From an uncultured Alistipes sp. (GTDB lineage: Bacteria; Bacteroidota; Bacteroidia; Bacteroidales; Rikenellaceae), in contig CAJUIE010000001.1 in NCBI GenBank assembly GCA_910586375.1, positions 37,042 to 71,530 of the forward strand: a stretch of 34,489 bases of DNA, written 5' to 3'. Both the position numbers and the translations under genes were made by a program. Positions 1 to 8,028 of the stretch are shown one piece after another. Every line of letters begins with the position of its first letter. Position 1 is the first letter of the stretch. The notes under the pieces were generated by a model. That model was not told the DNA's origin, ran no database searches, and was given only the letters and a program-made list of their open reading frames with translations.

Positions 1-1230
1 GACGGTGAAGCGGATATCGTGGGCCGTGAAGACATCCCCCTTACGCGGAAAGTCGCGCTTGAGTTCAAGCATCATACCCGCCAGCGTCTCGGCCTCGCCC
101 CGCGCATCGGAGAAGAGGTCTTCGTCGAGCGAAAGGATTCGTTCGAAGTCACCGATATGGGTTTTTCCCTCGAAAAGATAGCTCTTGGCATCGAGCCGTG
201 TATAATGGCGCTCGTCCCCATCACTCTCATCAGCGATTTCGCCCACGATCTCCTCGATGATGTCCTCCAGCGACACCAGACCGAGTGTCGAGCCATATTC
301 GTCGACGACGATAGCCATGTGGACCTTATTGGTCTGGAAATCCTCCAGCAGGTCGTTGATCTTCTTATGCTCGGGCACGAAATAAGGCTTGCGGACCAGC
401 TGCTGCCAGGCGAAGTCGCTGCCGTGGTTGATATAAGGCAGCAGGTCCTTGACATAGAGCGTGCCCCGGATATTGTCCATATCCTCCTCGTAAACCGGTA
501 TGCGCGAAAATCCGGACTCGATGATCGTCCGCTGCACGGTGGTGTAATCGGCACTTGCGTCCAACGCCGTGATGTCAACCCGCGGCTTCATGATCTCCTG
601 CACCTCGGTATTGACGAAGTTGACGATGCCCGACAACATAACGTGTTCCTCGGGATTCGACGTCTGGGTCATATCCACGGCATCGGCCAGTTCGTCGAGC
701 GATATTTCGCTCTTGTGCGCAGCCCGTTCGCTGATGCGGCTGCTGGTTCGGACCAATATATAAGAGAGCGGATAAAAGGCCCACCGCAGCATCGTCAGAG
801 GTCGCACAGCGAAAAGAGCGAAGCCTACAGGCATGGTCTGCGCCAACACCTTGGGCAATATCTCGCCAAAGAGCAGCAGCAAGAACGTAACCAGCACCGT
901 CTTGAACAGAAACTCCAGACGCAGGAATGTAAACAGCGAATCGATGATATTCGACGTGAGGATGACGATGCAGATATTGACCAAATTATTGACTACCAGA
1001 ATTGTAGCCAACAACATATCCACATCGCCCAGCAGGCGCAGCACACTGGCGGCCGCGGGGGTCGCGTGCTTACGCAGTCGGTCAACATCGTTGTGCGAAA
1101 GCGAGAAAAACGAGGTTTCAGCGCCCGAAACGAGTGCCGAAATCAACAGCAAAATGAAAGTTACGACGCATAACACGACAACATGGGCCGTAAAACCGTG
1201 ATATGCGATCCAATGAGTACTACTCTCCAA
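1..1230 (-). CDS. gldE: GldE-like CNNM/CBS-domain membrane protein (3' end beyond window)
   Basis: This is a partial gene: 410 codons are open to the window edge without a stop. The N-terminus has hydrophobic helices and a signature like GAETSFFSLS (CNNM/DUF21 family). A membrane domain covers roughly residues 1-190 and ends in a stretch containing FGEILPKVLAQTMP. A CBS pair follows (about 205-330, with SRIPVYEED and MAIVVDEYGSTLGLVSLEDI), then the start of a CorC/HlyC-type C-terminal domain. In Bacteroidetes this architecture is called GldE and is linked to gliding motility and T9SS through GldD; related CorC/CNNM proteins handle Mg2+/Co2+. The start is uncertain: a stop lies at about 1246-1248, no ATG lies before the first helix, and the best candidates are TTG at 1230 or GTG near 1176. 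It begins 15 bp after ftsZ ends, so it is probably cotranscribed. Family call is firm, start is weak. Confidence 0.85.
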   Translation of the reverse strand, partial: MESSTHWIAYHGFTAHVVVLCVVTFILLLISALVSGAETSFFSLSHNDVDRLRKHATPAAASVLRLLGDVDMLLATILVVNNLVNICIVILTSNIIDSLFTFLRLEFLFKTVLVTFLLLLFGEILPKVLAQTMPVGFALFAVRPLTMLRWAFYPLSYILVRTSSRISERAAHKSEISLDELADAVDMTQTSNPEEHVMLSGIVNFVNTEVQEIMKPRVDITALDASADYTTVQRTIIESGFSRIPVYEEDMDNIRGTLYVKDLLPYINHGSDFAWQQLVRKPYFVPEHKKINDLLEDFQTNKVHMAIVVDEYGSTLGLVSLEDIIEEIVGEIADESDGDERHYTRLDAKSYLFEGKTHIGDFERILSLDEDLFSDARGEAETLAGMMLELKRDFPRKGDVFTAHDIRFTV

Positions 1231-1245
1231 ATCGTCGGGTATTGG

Positions 1246-2574
1246 TTAATCGAATAACGAACCGCCGCTCTGCTCCCTGGATTGCGGCGCCTCGGCATGG
1301 TCATCGCGCAGCACCTCGCGGCGCCCGTCGGACATCTGCACAACGAACTTCGAGTTACGCGATTGATAAGCTGGCTTTGCCAGCAACTGTTCGATGTTGC
1401 TGTAACGGGTCGATCGTGCACCCAGCACTACCTGTGCTACGGGGGGCTGCACAGGCCGCGGCGCCGCAACGGGCTTAATAGGTTCCAGCACGGGGGCGGG
1501 CTGCGCCTCCGGTAAGGACATCGGCACCACATTTCGGGCCGGTGGGATAATCTGCCTCATGACGCCCGGGGTGGGTATATCGTCAAATCCCGTAGCAACC
1601 ACCACCAGCTCGATGGCATTGCCCAACTGGGGTTTTTCGCTCGTACCCCAGATGATGTTGGCGCTGTGTATCTCGCCGTTGTCGTCCTGAACACTGGCAT
1701 GGGACTGGATATACTCCAGAATACGCACTACCTCTTCATACATCAGGGCATCGGCATTCGACACGGAAATATTCAGCAGGATATTCTTAGCGCCCGAAAT
1801 GAGGTTGTGGTCCAGCAGCGGTGACTGCAACGACGCCGCAGCGGCCGCCTCGGCCCGATTGTCACCTTCGGCCGTAGCAACGGCCATGTGGGCCCGGCCG
1901 CTGTCGCGCATGACCTTCGAGACATCGGCGAAGTCGACGTTCACCAGGTCGCTCTCCACCGTGATGATCTCAGCAATACCCTTGGCTGCCGAGCAGAGGA
2001 TATCGTCGGCCTTGCCGAAAGCCTGCTTGAGCGACAGACGTCCGTAAATTTCGAGGATATTTTCGTTGTTGATGATCAGCAACGAGTCGACATACTGGCG
2101 CAGTTCATCGATACCGCGGTATGCCTGATCATAGCGTATCTTGCCCTCGACGGCTAACGGAGAGGTGACAATGGCGACCGTCAGAAGACCCATCTCGCGG
2201 GCCAGCCGCGCAATGACCGGCGAAGCTCCCGTACCCGTACCACCACCCATGCCGGCGGTAATAAAGAGCATCCGGGTTCCGGTCTCTTCGAGGACCTGGC
2301 GAATTTCGGGCAGTGTCTCCACGGCGGCACGACGTCCGTTCTCGGGGTCGTTACCCGCACCGAGACCTTCGGTACCGAGACGAACCTTCCGCATCACAGG
2401 GCTCTTGTCCAGGGCCTGCTGGTCGGTATTGCAGACCATGAACGTCACACCCCGGATTCCGAGCGACCACATGTGATTCACAGCATTGCCGCCGGCACCG
2501 CCGACGCCCACTACCGTGATGATCGAACCATCCGTGCGCGGAGCCCTGATTTCGGACATCAAATCGTCAGTCAT
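1246..2574 (-). CDS. ftsZ: Cell division GTPase FtsZ
   Basis: FtsZ is the tubulin-like GTPase that forms the cytokinetic Z-ring. The 442-aa protein shows GVGGAGGNAVNHM (about residues 23-35, nucleotide base), the tubulin signature GMGGGTGTG (108-116), and the synergy loop NVDFADV (212-218) that completes GTP hydrolysis in the next subunit. A divergent linker (about 345-430) separates the core from the short end peptide GGSLFD, presumably the FtsA-contacting tip. Length is normal for Bacteroidetes. An in-frame Met at residue 6 is an alternative start. It lies 64 bp downstream of ftsA. The gap contains TGCATTTG (2582-2589), one mismatch from a -7 element but with no convincing -33, so a private ftsZ promoter is possible but unproven. 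Confidence 0.98.
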   Translation of the reverse strand: MTDDLMSEIRAPRTDGSIITVVGVGGAGGNAVNHMWSLGIRGVTFMVCNTDQQALDKSPVMRKVRLGTEGLGAGNDPENGRRAAVETLPEIRQVLEETGTRMLFITAGMGGGTGTGASPVIARLAREMGLLTVAIVTSPLAVEGKIRYDQAYRGIDELRQYVDSLLIINNENILEIYGRLSLKQAFGKADDILCSAAKGIAEIITVESDLVNVDFADVSKVMRDSGRAHMAVATAEGDNRAEAAAAASLQSPLLDHNLISGAKNILLNISVSNADALMYEEVVRILEYIQSHASVQDDNGEIHSANIIWGTSEKPQLGNAIELVVVATGFDDIPTPGVMRQIIPPARNVVPMSLPEAQPAPVLEPIKPVAAPRPVQPPVAQVVLGARSTRYSNIEQLLAKPAYQSRNSKFVVQMSDGRREVLRDDHAEAPQSREQSGGSLFD

Positions 2575-2638
2575 ATATTAACAAATGCAGGAGAACGCAG
2601 CTCCCGATTCCTAATTCCGGTCTTCATAAAGCTACGGC

Positions 2639-4231
2639 CTATATCTCCTCGTCTTCGGCTGCCGTAAAGCTCTTATTCACCTTATCGAAAGCCTTCTGAA
2701 AGATCGAGCCCCAGTCGCGTTTGCGGCGCGGTTCGAGTTCGGGGGCCTCCGTCACGGTCGATGCGGGTGCCTGAGCCACGCGTTCCGGCGTTACAGACGT
2801 CGTAGGCGACACAGGGGCCGGCTCCTGCACCTGTGCCCGCCCCGGCACCGGAGTTTCCGGTTGCGGGACCGACGGCTGCACACGGGGCGGAACGTGCCGG
2901 AACGTCGGCACCGGTGGCTGGGGTTGAGCTTGAGGAGGCACAAAAGTGCTGCGGCGCGGCTCCGGAACCGATTGCGGTTCAACAACGGGAGAACGCTGCG
3001 CCACCGGACGTTCCACAGCGACCCGCTCGGAAGCAGGACGCTCCACAACCACACAAAAGCCTGTCTCGGAGCCCTTCATCAAAATGCCGACCGCCGTAAC
3101 AAATGCCGGATCGGCCACCCTGTCCAGGGCTTCGTCTGCAACTCCTATCTCGGGAACGCCGACGCGGACATCCATACCCGTCACACGACGAAACAACTCG
3201 TCGAGGTCCTTGAGGCGGGCAGAACCGCCCGTCAGCACGATACCATAAGCGAGTTTCCCGGCATAACCCGAGTCCTTAATCTCCTGCGCCACGAACTCGG
3301 CAATATCCGTCGCGCGGGCTTCGATCACAGTGGCTAAGTTGCGCAGCACTATATCTTTCGCATCGCGCGCCGTACGACCCGCCACGCGAATGAGCTTATC
3401 ATCGGGGGCCAGCTCAGCAACAGCCGAACCGTACTTGCGCTTGAGGTTCTCGACATGCTTCTCAGGCACCCCCATAGTCCGGATGTCGCGGTTGAAAGCC
3501 GAGGATCCCATCGGAATCGAAGCCACATAACGCACCACATTGCGGTAATAGACCGTGACATCGGTCACACCACCGCCTATGTCGACGACCGCCACGCCCT
3601 CCTCCTTTTCATCGGGCGAAAGCACCGACTCGGGAGCAGCCAGGGCATCGGACACCACTCCAAGCATCTTGATACTTAAGCGCCGAAGTGCCATATCGAG
3701 GCGCTGAATCGGGGTTTTGTGACAGAGGATGAAGTTAAAAGTCGAAGAGAGCTTCTTACCGAAAGATCCCACGGGGTTCTTCACCTCCTGGTTGTCATCG
3801 ACCAGATAATTCTGTGGCACACGCTCCATGATGGTCTCGTCATCGGGAGCCTGCACGTTGCGCATACGGTCGAAGAGCGCGTCGACGTCGCGCTGGCTCA
3901 CCCCGTTCTCCGGATCGTCGACAAAAACATGGTCGGTGTGGCGGGCACAACGCACAAACTCGCCCGAAATACCCGCATAAGCCTCCGTAATGCGGATGCC
4001 CAACTGCTCCTCGACCTCGTCGACGGCCTCACGAATGGCGCGGCTCACGAGTTCGATGTTGTCGATGCGGCCCGCATTCACGCCCTCGACAGGCCGGGAG
4101 ACGACGGAGGGTATCTCCAGCCCTCCCCCGGCGCTCCTCACCCCGACAGCTACCACGACGGACGACGACCCCAAATCGACAGCAACGATATAACTCTTTC
4201 TATCCACGGTAAATACATTTATTTCCTGCAC
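2639..4231 (-). CDS. ftsA: Cell division actin-like protein FtsA
   Basis: FtsA is the actin-fold ATPase that tethers FtsZ to the membrane and recruits later divisome proteins. The N-terminal phosphate loop is VAVDLGSSSV (about residues 17-26). The second phosphate motif is VVDIGGGVTDVTVY (215-228), the adenosine motif is VLTGGSARL (332-340), and the 1C/SHS2 domain lies between. The catalytic core ends near residue 390. It is followed by about 105 residues rich in Pro, Val, Gln and Arg, and then an amphipathic tail with DWGSIFQKAFDKV (about 506-518) that fits the membrane-targeting helix. At 530 aa it is about 100 residues longer than typical FtsA, entirely because of this linker. Its start overlaps the end of ftsQ by 13 nt, which suggests translational coupling. 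Confidence 0.97.
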   Translation of the reverse strand: MQEINVFTVDRKSYIVAVDLGSSSVVVAVGVRSAGGGLEIPSVVSRPVEGVNAGRIDNIELVSRAIREAVDEVEEQLGIRITEAYAGISGEFVRCARHTDHVFVDDPENGVSQRDVDALFDRMRNVQAPDDETIMERVPQNYLVDDNQEVKNPVGSFGKKLSSTFNFILCHKTPIQRLDMALRRLSIKMLGVVSDALAAPESVLSPDEKEEGVAVVDIGGGVTDVTVYYRNVVRYVASIPMGSSAFNRDIRTMGVPEKHVENLKRKYGSAVAELAPDDKLIRVAGRTARDAKDIVLRNLATVIEARATDIAEFVAQEIKDSGYAGKLAYGIVLTGGSARLKDLDELFRRVTGMDVRVGVPEIGVADEALDRVADPAFVTAVGILMKGSETGFCVVVERPASERVAVERPVAQRSPVVEPQSVPEPRRSTFVPPQAQPQPPVPTFRHVPPRVQPSVPQPETPVPGRAQVQEPAPVSPTTSVTPERVAQAPASTVTEAPELEPRRKRDWGSIFQKAFDKVNKSFTAAEDEEI

Positions 4232-5319
4232 ACCACCTGATCGCCGTAACGCACGTCAATGGTGCGATAGGTGTCCCATCCCACCTTCGTGAGCCCCTTG
4301 CGGTAAAACTGCATGAGTTTCGAAAACTTCCGCTCCTCGTTCTCCAGACGACCGAACAAAATCCGATACCTGCCGCTACGGGGCACCAGGTCGACTTCCA
4401 ATGCTCCGCCGGGGGTCGTGCGGGCGATAACCTGCACCACCTCCGACCTCCAGAAATCATCATCTTCGACCCGTTCGACAAAGGTAAGGAGTTTCATGAA
4501 ATCTTCGTAGCTTTTCTCCAATTTTTTTTGTCGCTCGCGCTCGGCCTCCTGACGCCCGGCGATATGGTCGATCTCCTGCTGCACGAGGCGGGCTTCATAC
4601 CGGTAACGACGCCGCAGTTCGGCCTTTACCGCACGCAGTTCCGCCACCCGAAGCTCGAATTCTGAAGCTCGTTCCAGCCGCCACCACCGCTGCTTGATCC
4701 TCATGCGCCGAAGCGCCGCCGTACGCCGATCGTTATCAAGTTCGCGGCGGAAAAGAGGATACTTCTCCTGCTCCAGCTCGGCAATACGTTGCTCGATCTT
4801 CTCCTGCTCGGAATCAATCCACATGCGGATATCGCCCACATAATCAACCGGAAACGGAGGTTGATAAGAGCCCGTTACAACCGGCACATAAAGCGAGGAA
4901 GCCCGCGGCGCCGCAAAAACATACCCCCCAGTCGTAACATAAGCGTTGCGGCCCTCGGTAAGCAGGCGCACCAGCGGACGCCGTGGCTCGATAGCGATAT
5001 GCAGCGCTCCGCTATGGGCGACATAGGCCGCGACACGCTCCACGAATCCGTTGCACGCGATCAGCTTCTCGACAGCCGTCAGGTCCACTGCATCAACTGT
5101 CGTGCCGAGGGTGGGAATGCCACTGCGCTCAATCCACCCCCTGACCCGTGACGAAGTGACCAGGTACCCCTGCGCCGTGCTATCCTCCACCTCGATTTCG
5201 AGCCGCCCGACCTGCCGCACCGAACGGGCACGACGTGCCGCAACGGTGGCAAAGATCATATAGCCGCCAACCAGGGCCCACAGAAAGGCCGGAAGGATAT
5301 ATCGAACCAGACGGGACAT
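4219..5319 (-). CDS. ftsQ: Cell division protein FtsQ with coiled-coil insertion
   Basis: FtsQ is the bitopic divisome protein that links FtsA-level events to septal wall synthesis through FtsL/FtsB. I chose the Met at 5319 because it directly precedes a short basic end and one membrane helix (residues 7-27); the frame stays open 61 codons further up, but that stretch is Arg-rich, non-conserved in look and overlaps repeat blocks. The POTRA-like region spans about 38-115 and the beta domain starts with AYVTTGGYVFA (126-136). Residues about 165-270 are a highly charged helical stretch full of E/R/K/Q heptads, after which normal FtsQ sequence resumes (LLTFVERVEDDDFW). At 366 aa it is well above the roughly 240-280 aa usual for the family. 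An A8 tract encodes part of this helix. Identity rests on position murC-ftsQ-ftsA plus topology. Confidence 0.88.
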   Translation of the reverse strand: MSRLVRYILPAFLWALVGGYMIFATVAARRARSVRQVGRLEIEVEDSTAQGYLVTSSRVRGWIERSGIPTLGTTVDAVDLTAVEKLIACNGFVERVAAYVAHSGALHIAIEPRRPLVRLLTEGRNAYVTTGGYVFAAPRASSLYVPVVTGSYQPPFPVDYVGDIRMWIDSEQEKIEQRIAELEQEKYPLFRRELDNDRRTAALRRMRIKQRWWRLERASEFELRVAELRAVKAELRRRYRYEARLVQQEIDHIAGRQEAERERQKKLEKSYEDFMKLLTFVERVEDDDFWRSEVVQVIARTTPGGALEVDLVPRSGRYRILFGRLENEERKFSKLMQFYRKGLTKVGWDTYRTIDVRYGDQVVCRK

Positions 5320-5350
5320 CCGTATGTGTTTTTTGTTTTTCGTGGCGGGC

Positions 5351-5426
5351 CTCCGCAAGTCATGGCCCGAGTGCAAATGTTCCGACCTTTGGTCGGTCGA
5401 GCCGAAGCTACCCCCGGCGTAGGCTC
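5351..5426 (-). repeat. Intergenic repeat copy A (two blocks) upstream of ftsQ
   Basis: The 169-bp murC-ftsQ gap holds two blocks that reappear, in swapped order, in the FAH-maf gap at 28576-28654. On the minus strand block 1 (5398-5426) starts GAGCCTACGCCGGGGG and ends GGCTCG. Block 2 (5351-5382) contains ATTTGCACTCGGGCC and ends GCGGAG. Between them is a perfect 6-bp stem with a 3-nt loop (CCGACC/GGTCGG, 5382-5396), and the block-2 sequence CGGGCC can pair with GGCCCG further on. Block 2 includes AACATTTG, one mismatch from a -7 element, so it could also carry a weak promoter for ftsQ. Relationship to copy B is read by eye. Confidence 0.55.
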
Positions 5427-5488
5427 GCGCAATTCTTGCTTCTCGTCCACGCTGGCTTCGTCTCTCCTTTAAACCTTCACCTCTTGCC

Positions 5489-6871
5489 TCAGCTTTTTGC
5501 ATTCAGCCGTTCGGCCAGAGCATCACAGCAGGCGTCGATATTGCCGGCACCGAAGCTGACAACGACATCGGTATTCATCGCAGCTACCTCATCTGCCAAG
5601 TGGCCGCGGTCGACGATCCGGCACGGCACGGTCACGCACTCAGCGATGATTTCGGACGTCACGCCCGGAATCGGCTCCTCGCGCGCCGGATAAACCGGCA
5701 ACAGCACCACTTCGTCAGCATGCGACAACGCCTCGGCGAAACCCTCGAAAAAGTCACGTGTGCGCGTATATAAATGGGGTTGAAACAGTGCCGTAATCCG
5801 CCGTCCGGGAAACATCTTGCGCACTGACGTAAGCGTCGCGGCCAGCTCGCGCGGATGATGGGCATAATCATCCATATAAACCTGCTTCGGCGTATTGACA
5901 TAAAATTCGAAACGTCGTTTAACACCCTCGAATGACGCCAGCGCCTTCCGGAGTTTGTCGGGATCGAACGCCGCGCCTTCCGCTTGCGCAGCGCACCACA
6001 CAGCCGCACAAGCCGCCACGGCATTCTCGATATTGACCCATCCGGGAATCCCCAGCGTGCAATCCTCCACCGCCCCGCCGGGCGTTACCAGATCGAAACG
6101 GTAATATCCGCCCTCCAGCAACCGGATGTTCCGGGCAAAAAAATCGCACGGCGTGTCGTAAGCATAACGGTAGACGCGGATGCCGGGATTGTCGATCGCG
6201 ACGTCGACCCCCTGCTTGATGACCAGAGCTCCGCCCTGCCGGATCTGACGCACGAACTGCGAAAAAGCCTCCTTGACGGCCTCGTGCGTGCCATAAATGT
6301 CCAAATGGTCGGCATCGGCCGAGGTGACCACCGCCACATCGGGGAAAAGACGCAGGAACGAACGGTCGAATTCGTCGGCCTCGACCGCCAGCCGCAGCCC
6401 CCCGCCCAAAACGAGGTTGCCACCGAAGTTCTTCGAAATACCCCCCAGGAAAGCCGAGCCACCGCCCGTCAGAGCCCGGTTGAGCCACGCCACAAGGGTC
6501 GACGTGGTCGTTTTGCCATGCGTCCCCGCCACGGCCATGACGTACTTGCCCTCCGCGAGGTGGCCGAGCATCTGCGAGCGTTTCTCGATGGTGAATCCGT
6601 GGTCCAGGAAATAACGGAACTCGCTGTGCTCCTGTGGTATGGCCGGTGTATAAACTACGATCGTATCGCTCGGATCGAGGAACGCCCCGGGGATAGCCCG
6701 CACGTCATCGTCGTAATGCACGGCAACACCCTCGGCCTCCAACTCAGCCGTGAGACGGGACGGCGTACGGTCGTAACCGGCCACCTGCCGGCCCTCATGG
6801 AGGAAATAACGAGCCAGAGCACTCATACCGATACCCCCTACACCCAGAAAATAAACCTTCGAAAACTCCAT
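5489..6871 (-). CDS. murC: UDP-N-acetylmuramate--L-alanine ligase MurC
   Basis: MurC catalyses ATP-dependent addition of L-Ala to UDP-MurNAc, the first step of the peptidoglycan stem peptide, in the cytoplasm. The 460-aa protein begins with the Rossmann motif FLGVGGIGMSALA (residues 8-20) that binds the UDP sugar. It then has the Mur-ligase P-loop AGTHGKTTT (115-123), the acidic EADEFDRSF stretch, a DADHLDIYG motif, and the C-terminal domain with MDDYAHHPRE. Length is normal. The ATG overlaps the murG stop by one base (TAATG), so the two enzymes are translationally coupled although they act at opposite ends of precursor synthesis. Confidence 0.98.
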   Translation of the reverse strand: MEFSKVYFLGVGGIGMSALARYFLHEGRQVAGYDRTPSRLTAELEAEGVAVHYDDDVRAIPGAFLDPSDTIVVYTPAIPQEHSEFRYFLDHGFTIEKRSQMLGHLAEGKYVMAVAGTHGKTTTSTLVAWLNRALTGGGSAFLGGISKNFGGNLVLGGGLRLAVEADEFDRSFLRLFPDVAVVTSADADHLDIYGTHEAVKEAFSQFVRQIRQGGALVIKQGVDVAIDNPGIRVYRYAYDTPCDFFARNIRLLEGGYYRFDLVTPGGAVEDCTLGIPGWVNIENAVAACAAVWCAAQAEGAAFDPDKLRKALASFEGVKRRFEFYVNTPKQVYMDDYAHHPRELAATLTSVRKMFPGRRITALFQPHLYTRTRDFFEGFAEALSHADEVVLLPVYPAREEPIPGVTSEIIAECVTVPCRIVDRGHLADEVAAMNTDVVVSFGAGNIDACCDALAERLNAKS

Positions 6872-7983
6872 TATTTCAACAACTTGACTATTTCATCGAC
6901 AATATCTTCGGCCGCACGTGGGCGGGCCAATCGTCCGATATTTGCGCTCATGTGCCGCAAAGTCCCGGGCTCAGCGAGCAGCTCCAGTGCCCGCGGCATA
7001 GCCTCCGTGCGGCATACGGCGTCGGCCACGACCGCAGCAGCTCCCTGCCGTTCCAACGCACAGGCATTCATGGTCTGATGGTCCTCCGCCACGTTGGGCG
7101 AAGGAATAAACAGTGCCGGTTTGGCTACCAAACAGAGCTCCGAGACCGTGCCGGCGCCGCTGCGCGATATTACCAGATCGGCCGCAGCATAAGCCAGATC
7201 CATGCGTTCGATGAAAGCCCCCTGCCAGATGCCCGGCGTGGGATGGGCGGCCAGAAAATCGCGCATTTCGCGTTCGTAATACTTACCTGTTTGCCAGATC
7301 ACCTGCACGGGAGCCGCAGTTCCGCCGAGCGACAGAATCCATGCTTTCATCATCTCGTTGAGCGACCGCGTGCCGAGCGACCCGCCGACGACCAGCACGA
7401 CCTGCTTGTCAGCCGTAAAGCCGTAGTGCGCCAGTGCCTCGGCCCGGTCAGCACCCTCCCGGGAGAAACTGCCCCGCAGCGGATTGCCCGTCAGCGTAAT
7501 TTTATCGGCCGGAAAGAAGCGTTCCATCCCCTCGTAAGCCGTGCAGATGCGCCGCGCACCCTTAGCCAGAATCTTATTCGTCACCCCGGCATAGGAGTTC
7601 TGCTCCTGAATGAGGGTTGGCACCCCCATACGTTGCGCGGCCCACAACACCGGAGCGCTGGCATAACCGCCGAAACCCACCACAACATCGGCCCCGAACT
7701 CCCGGATCGTCTTTTTCGCCAGCCGCACACTTCGCCACACCTTGAGTGGCACCAGCAGGTTGCGCCAATCCAGCCGCCGCTGCAACCCGGCGATGGGCAG
7801 TCCCACGATCCTGTAACCTAAGGCCGGAACTTTCTCCATCTCCATCTTGCCCGCGGCACCCACGAACAGCAGGTCCACGTCATCGCCCAGTCGCCGTTTC
7901 AACGCCTCGGCGACCGCCACGGCCGGGTAGATGTGGCCACCCGTGCCACCGCCCGAAAGAATAATATGCCGTTTTTTCTCCAT
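6871..7983 (-). CDS. murG: UDP-GlcNAc:lipid I GlcNAc transferase MurG
   Basis: MurG is the peripheral membrane GT28 glycosyltransferase that converts lipid I to lipid II. The 370-aa protein has the first glycine-rich loop SGGGTGGHIYPAV (residues 10-22), the second GGSLGTRSLN (about 205-214) contacting substrate and nucleotide, and the UDP-GlcNAc site ISRSGAGTVSEL (about 283-294). A C-terminal PSPNVAEDHQTMNA stretch also fits the family. Length is standard. The gene upstream is comM, 45 bp away, not ftsW as in a canonical division/cell-wall cluster, so a breakpoint of the cluster lies here. Confidence 0.98.
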   Translation of the reverse strand: MEKKRHIILSGGGTGGHIYPAVAVAEALKRRLGDDVDLLFVGAAGKMEMEKVPALGYRIVGLPIAGLQRRLDWRNLLVPLKVWRSVRLAKKTIREFGADVVVGFGGYASAPVLWAAQRMGVPTLIQEQNSYAGVTNKILAKGARRICTAYEGMERFFPADKITLTGNPLRGSFSREGADRAEALAHYGFTADKQVVLVVGGSLGTRSLNEMMKAWILSLGGTAAPVQVIWQTGKYYEREMRDFLAAHPTPGIWQGAFIERMDLAYAAADLVISRSGAGTVSELCLVAKPALFIPSPNVAEDHQTMNACALERQGAAAVVADAVCRTEAMPRALELLAEPGTLRHMSANIGRLARPRAAEDIVDEIVKLLK

Positions 7984-8028
7984 AACAATCTTATCATCGC
8001 GGGCCGAAGCCCCTGCTCCGGAGGCCCG

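Noticed and set aside
19..1173. Plus-strand open frame of 384 codons at window start
   Set aside because: Opposite strand encodes a clear CNNM/CBS protein through the window edge; the plus frame is its shadow.
4521..4529. A8 tract in ftsQ as a possible switch
   Set aside because: It encodes Lys codons in the charged helix; an A8 run is less striking, and switching off an essential division gene is implausible.
5320..5502. 61-codon N-terminal extension of ftsQ in open frame
   Set aside because: Arg-rich, covers the repeat blocks and overlaps the murC end; the next Met gives a proper signal-anchor start.
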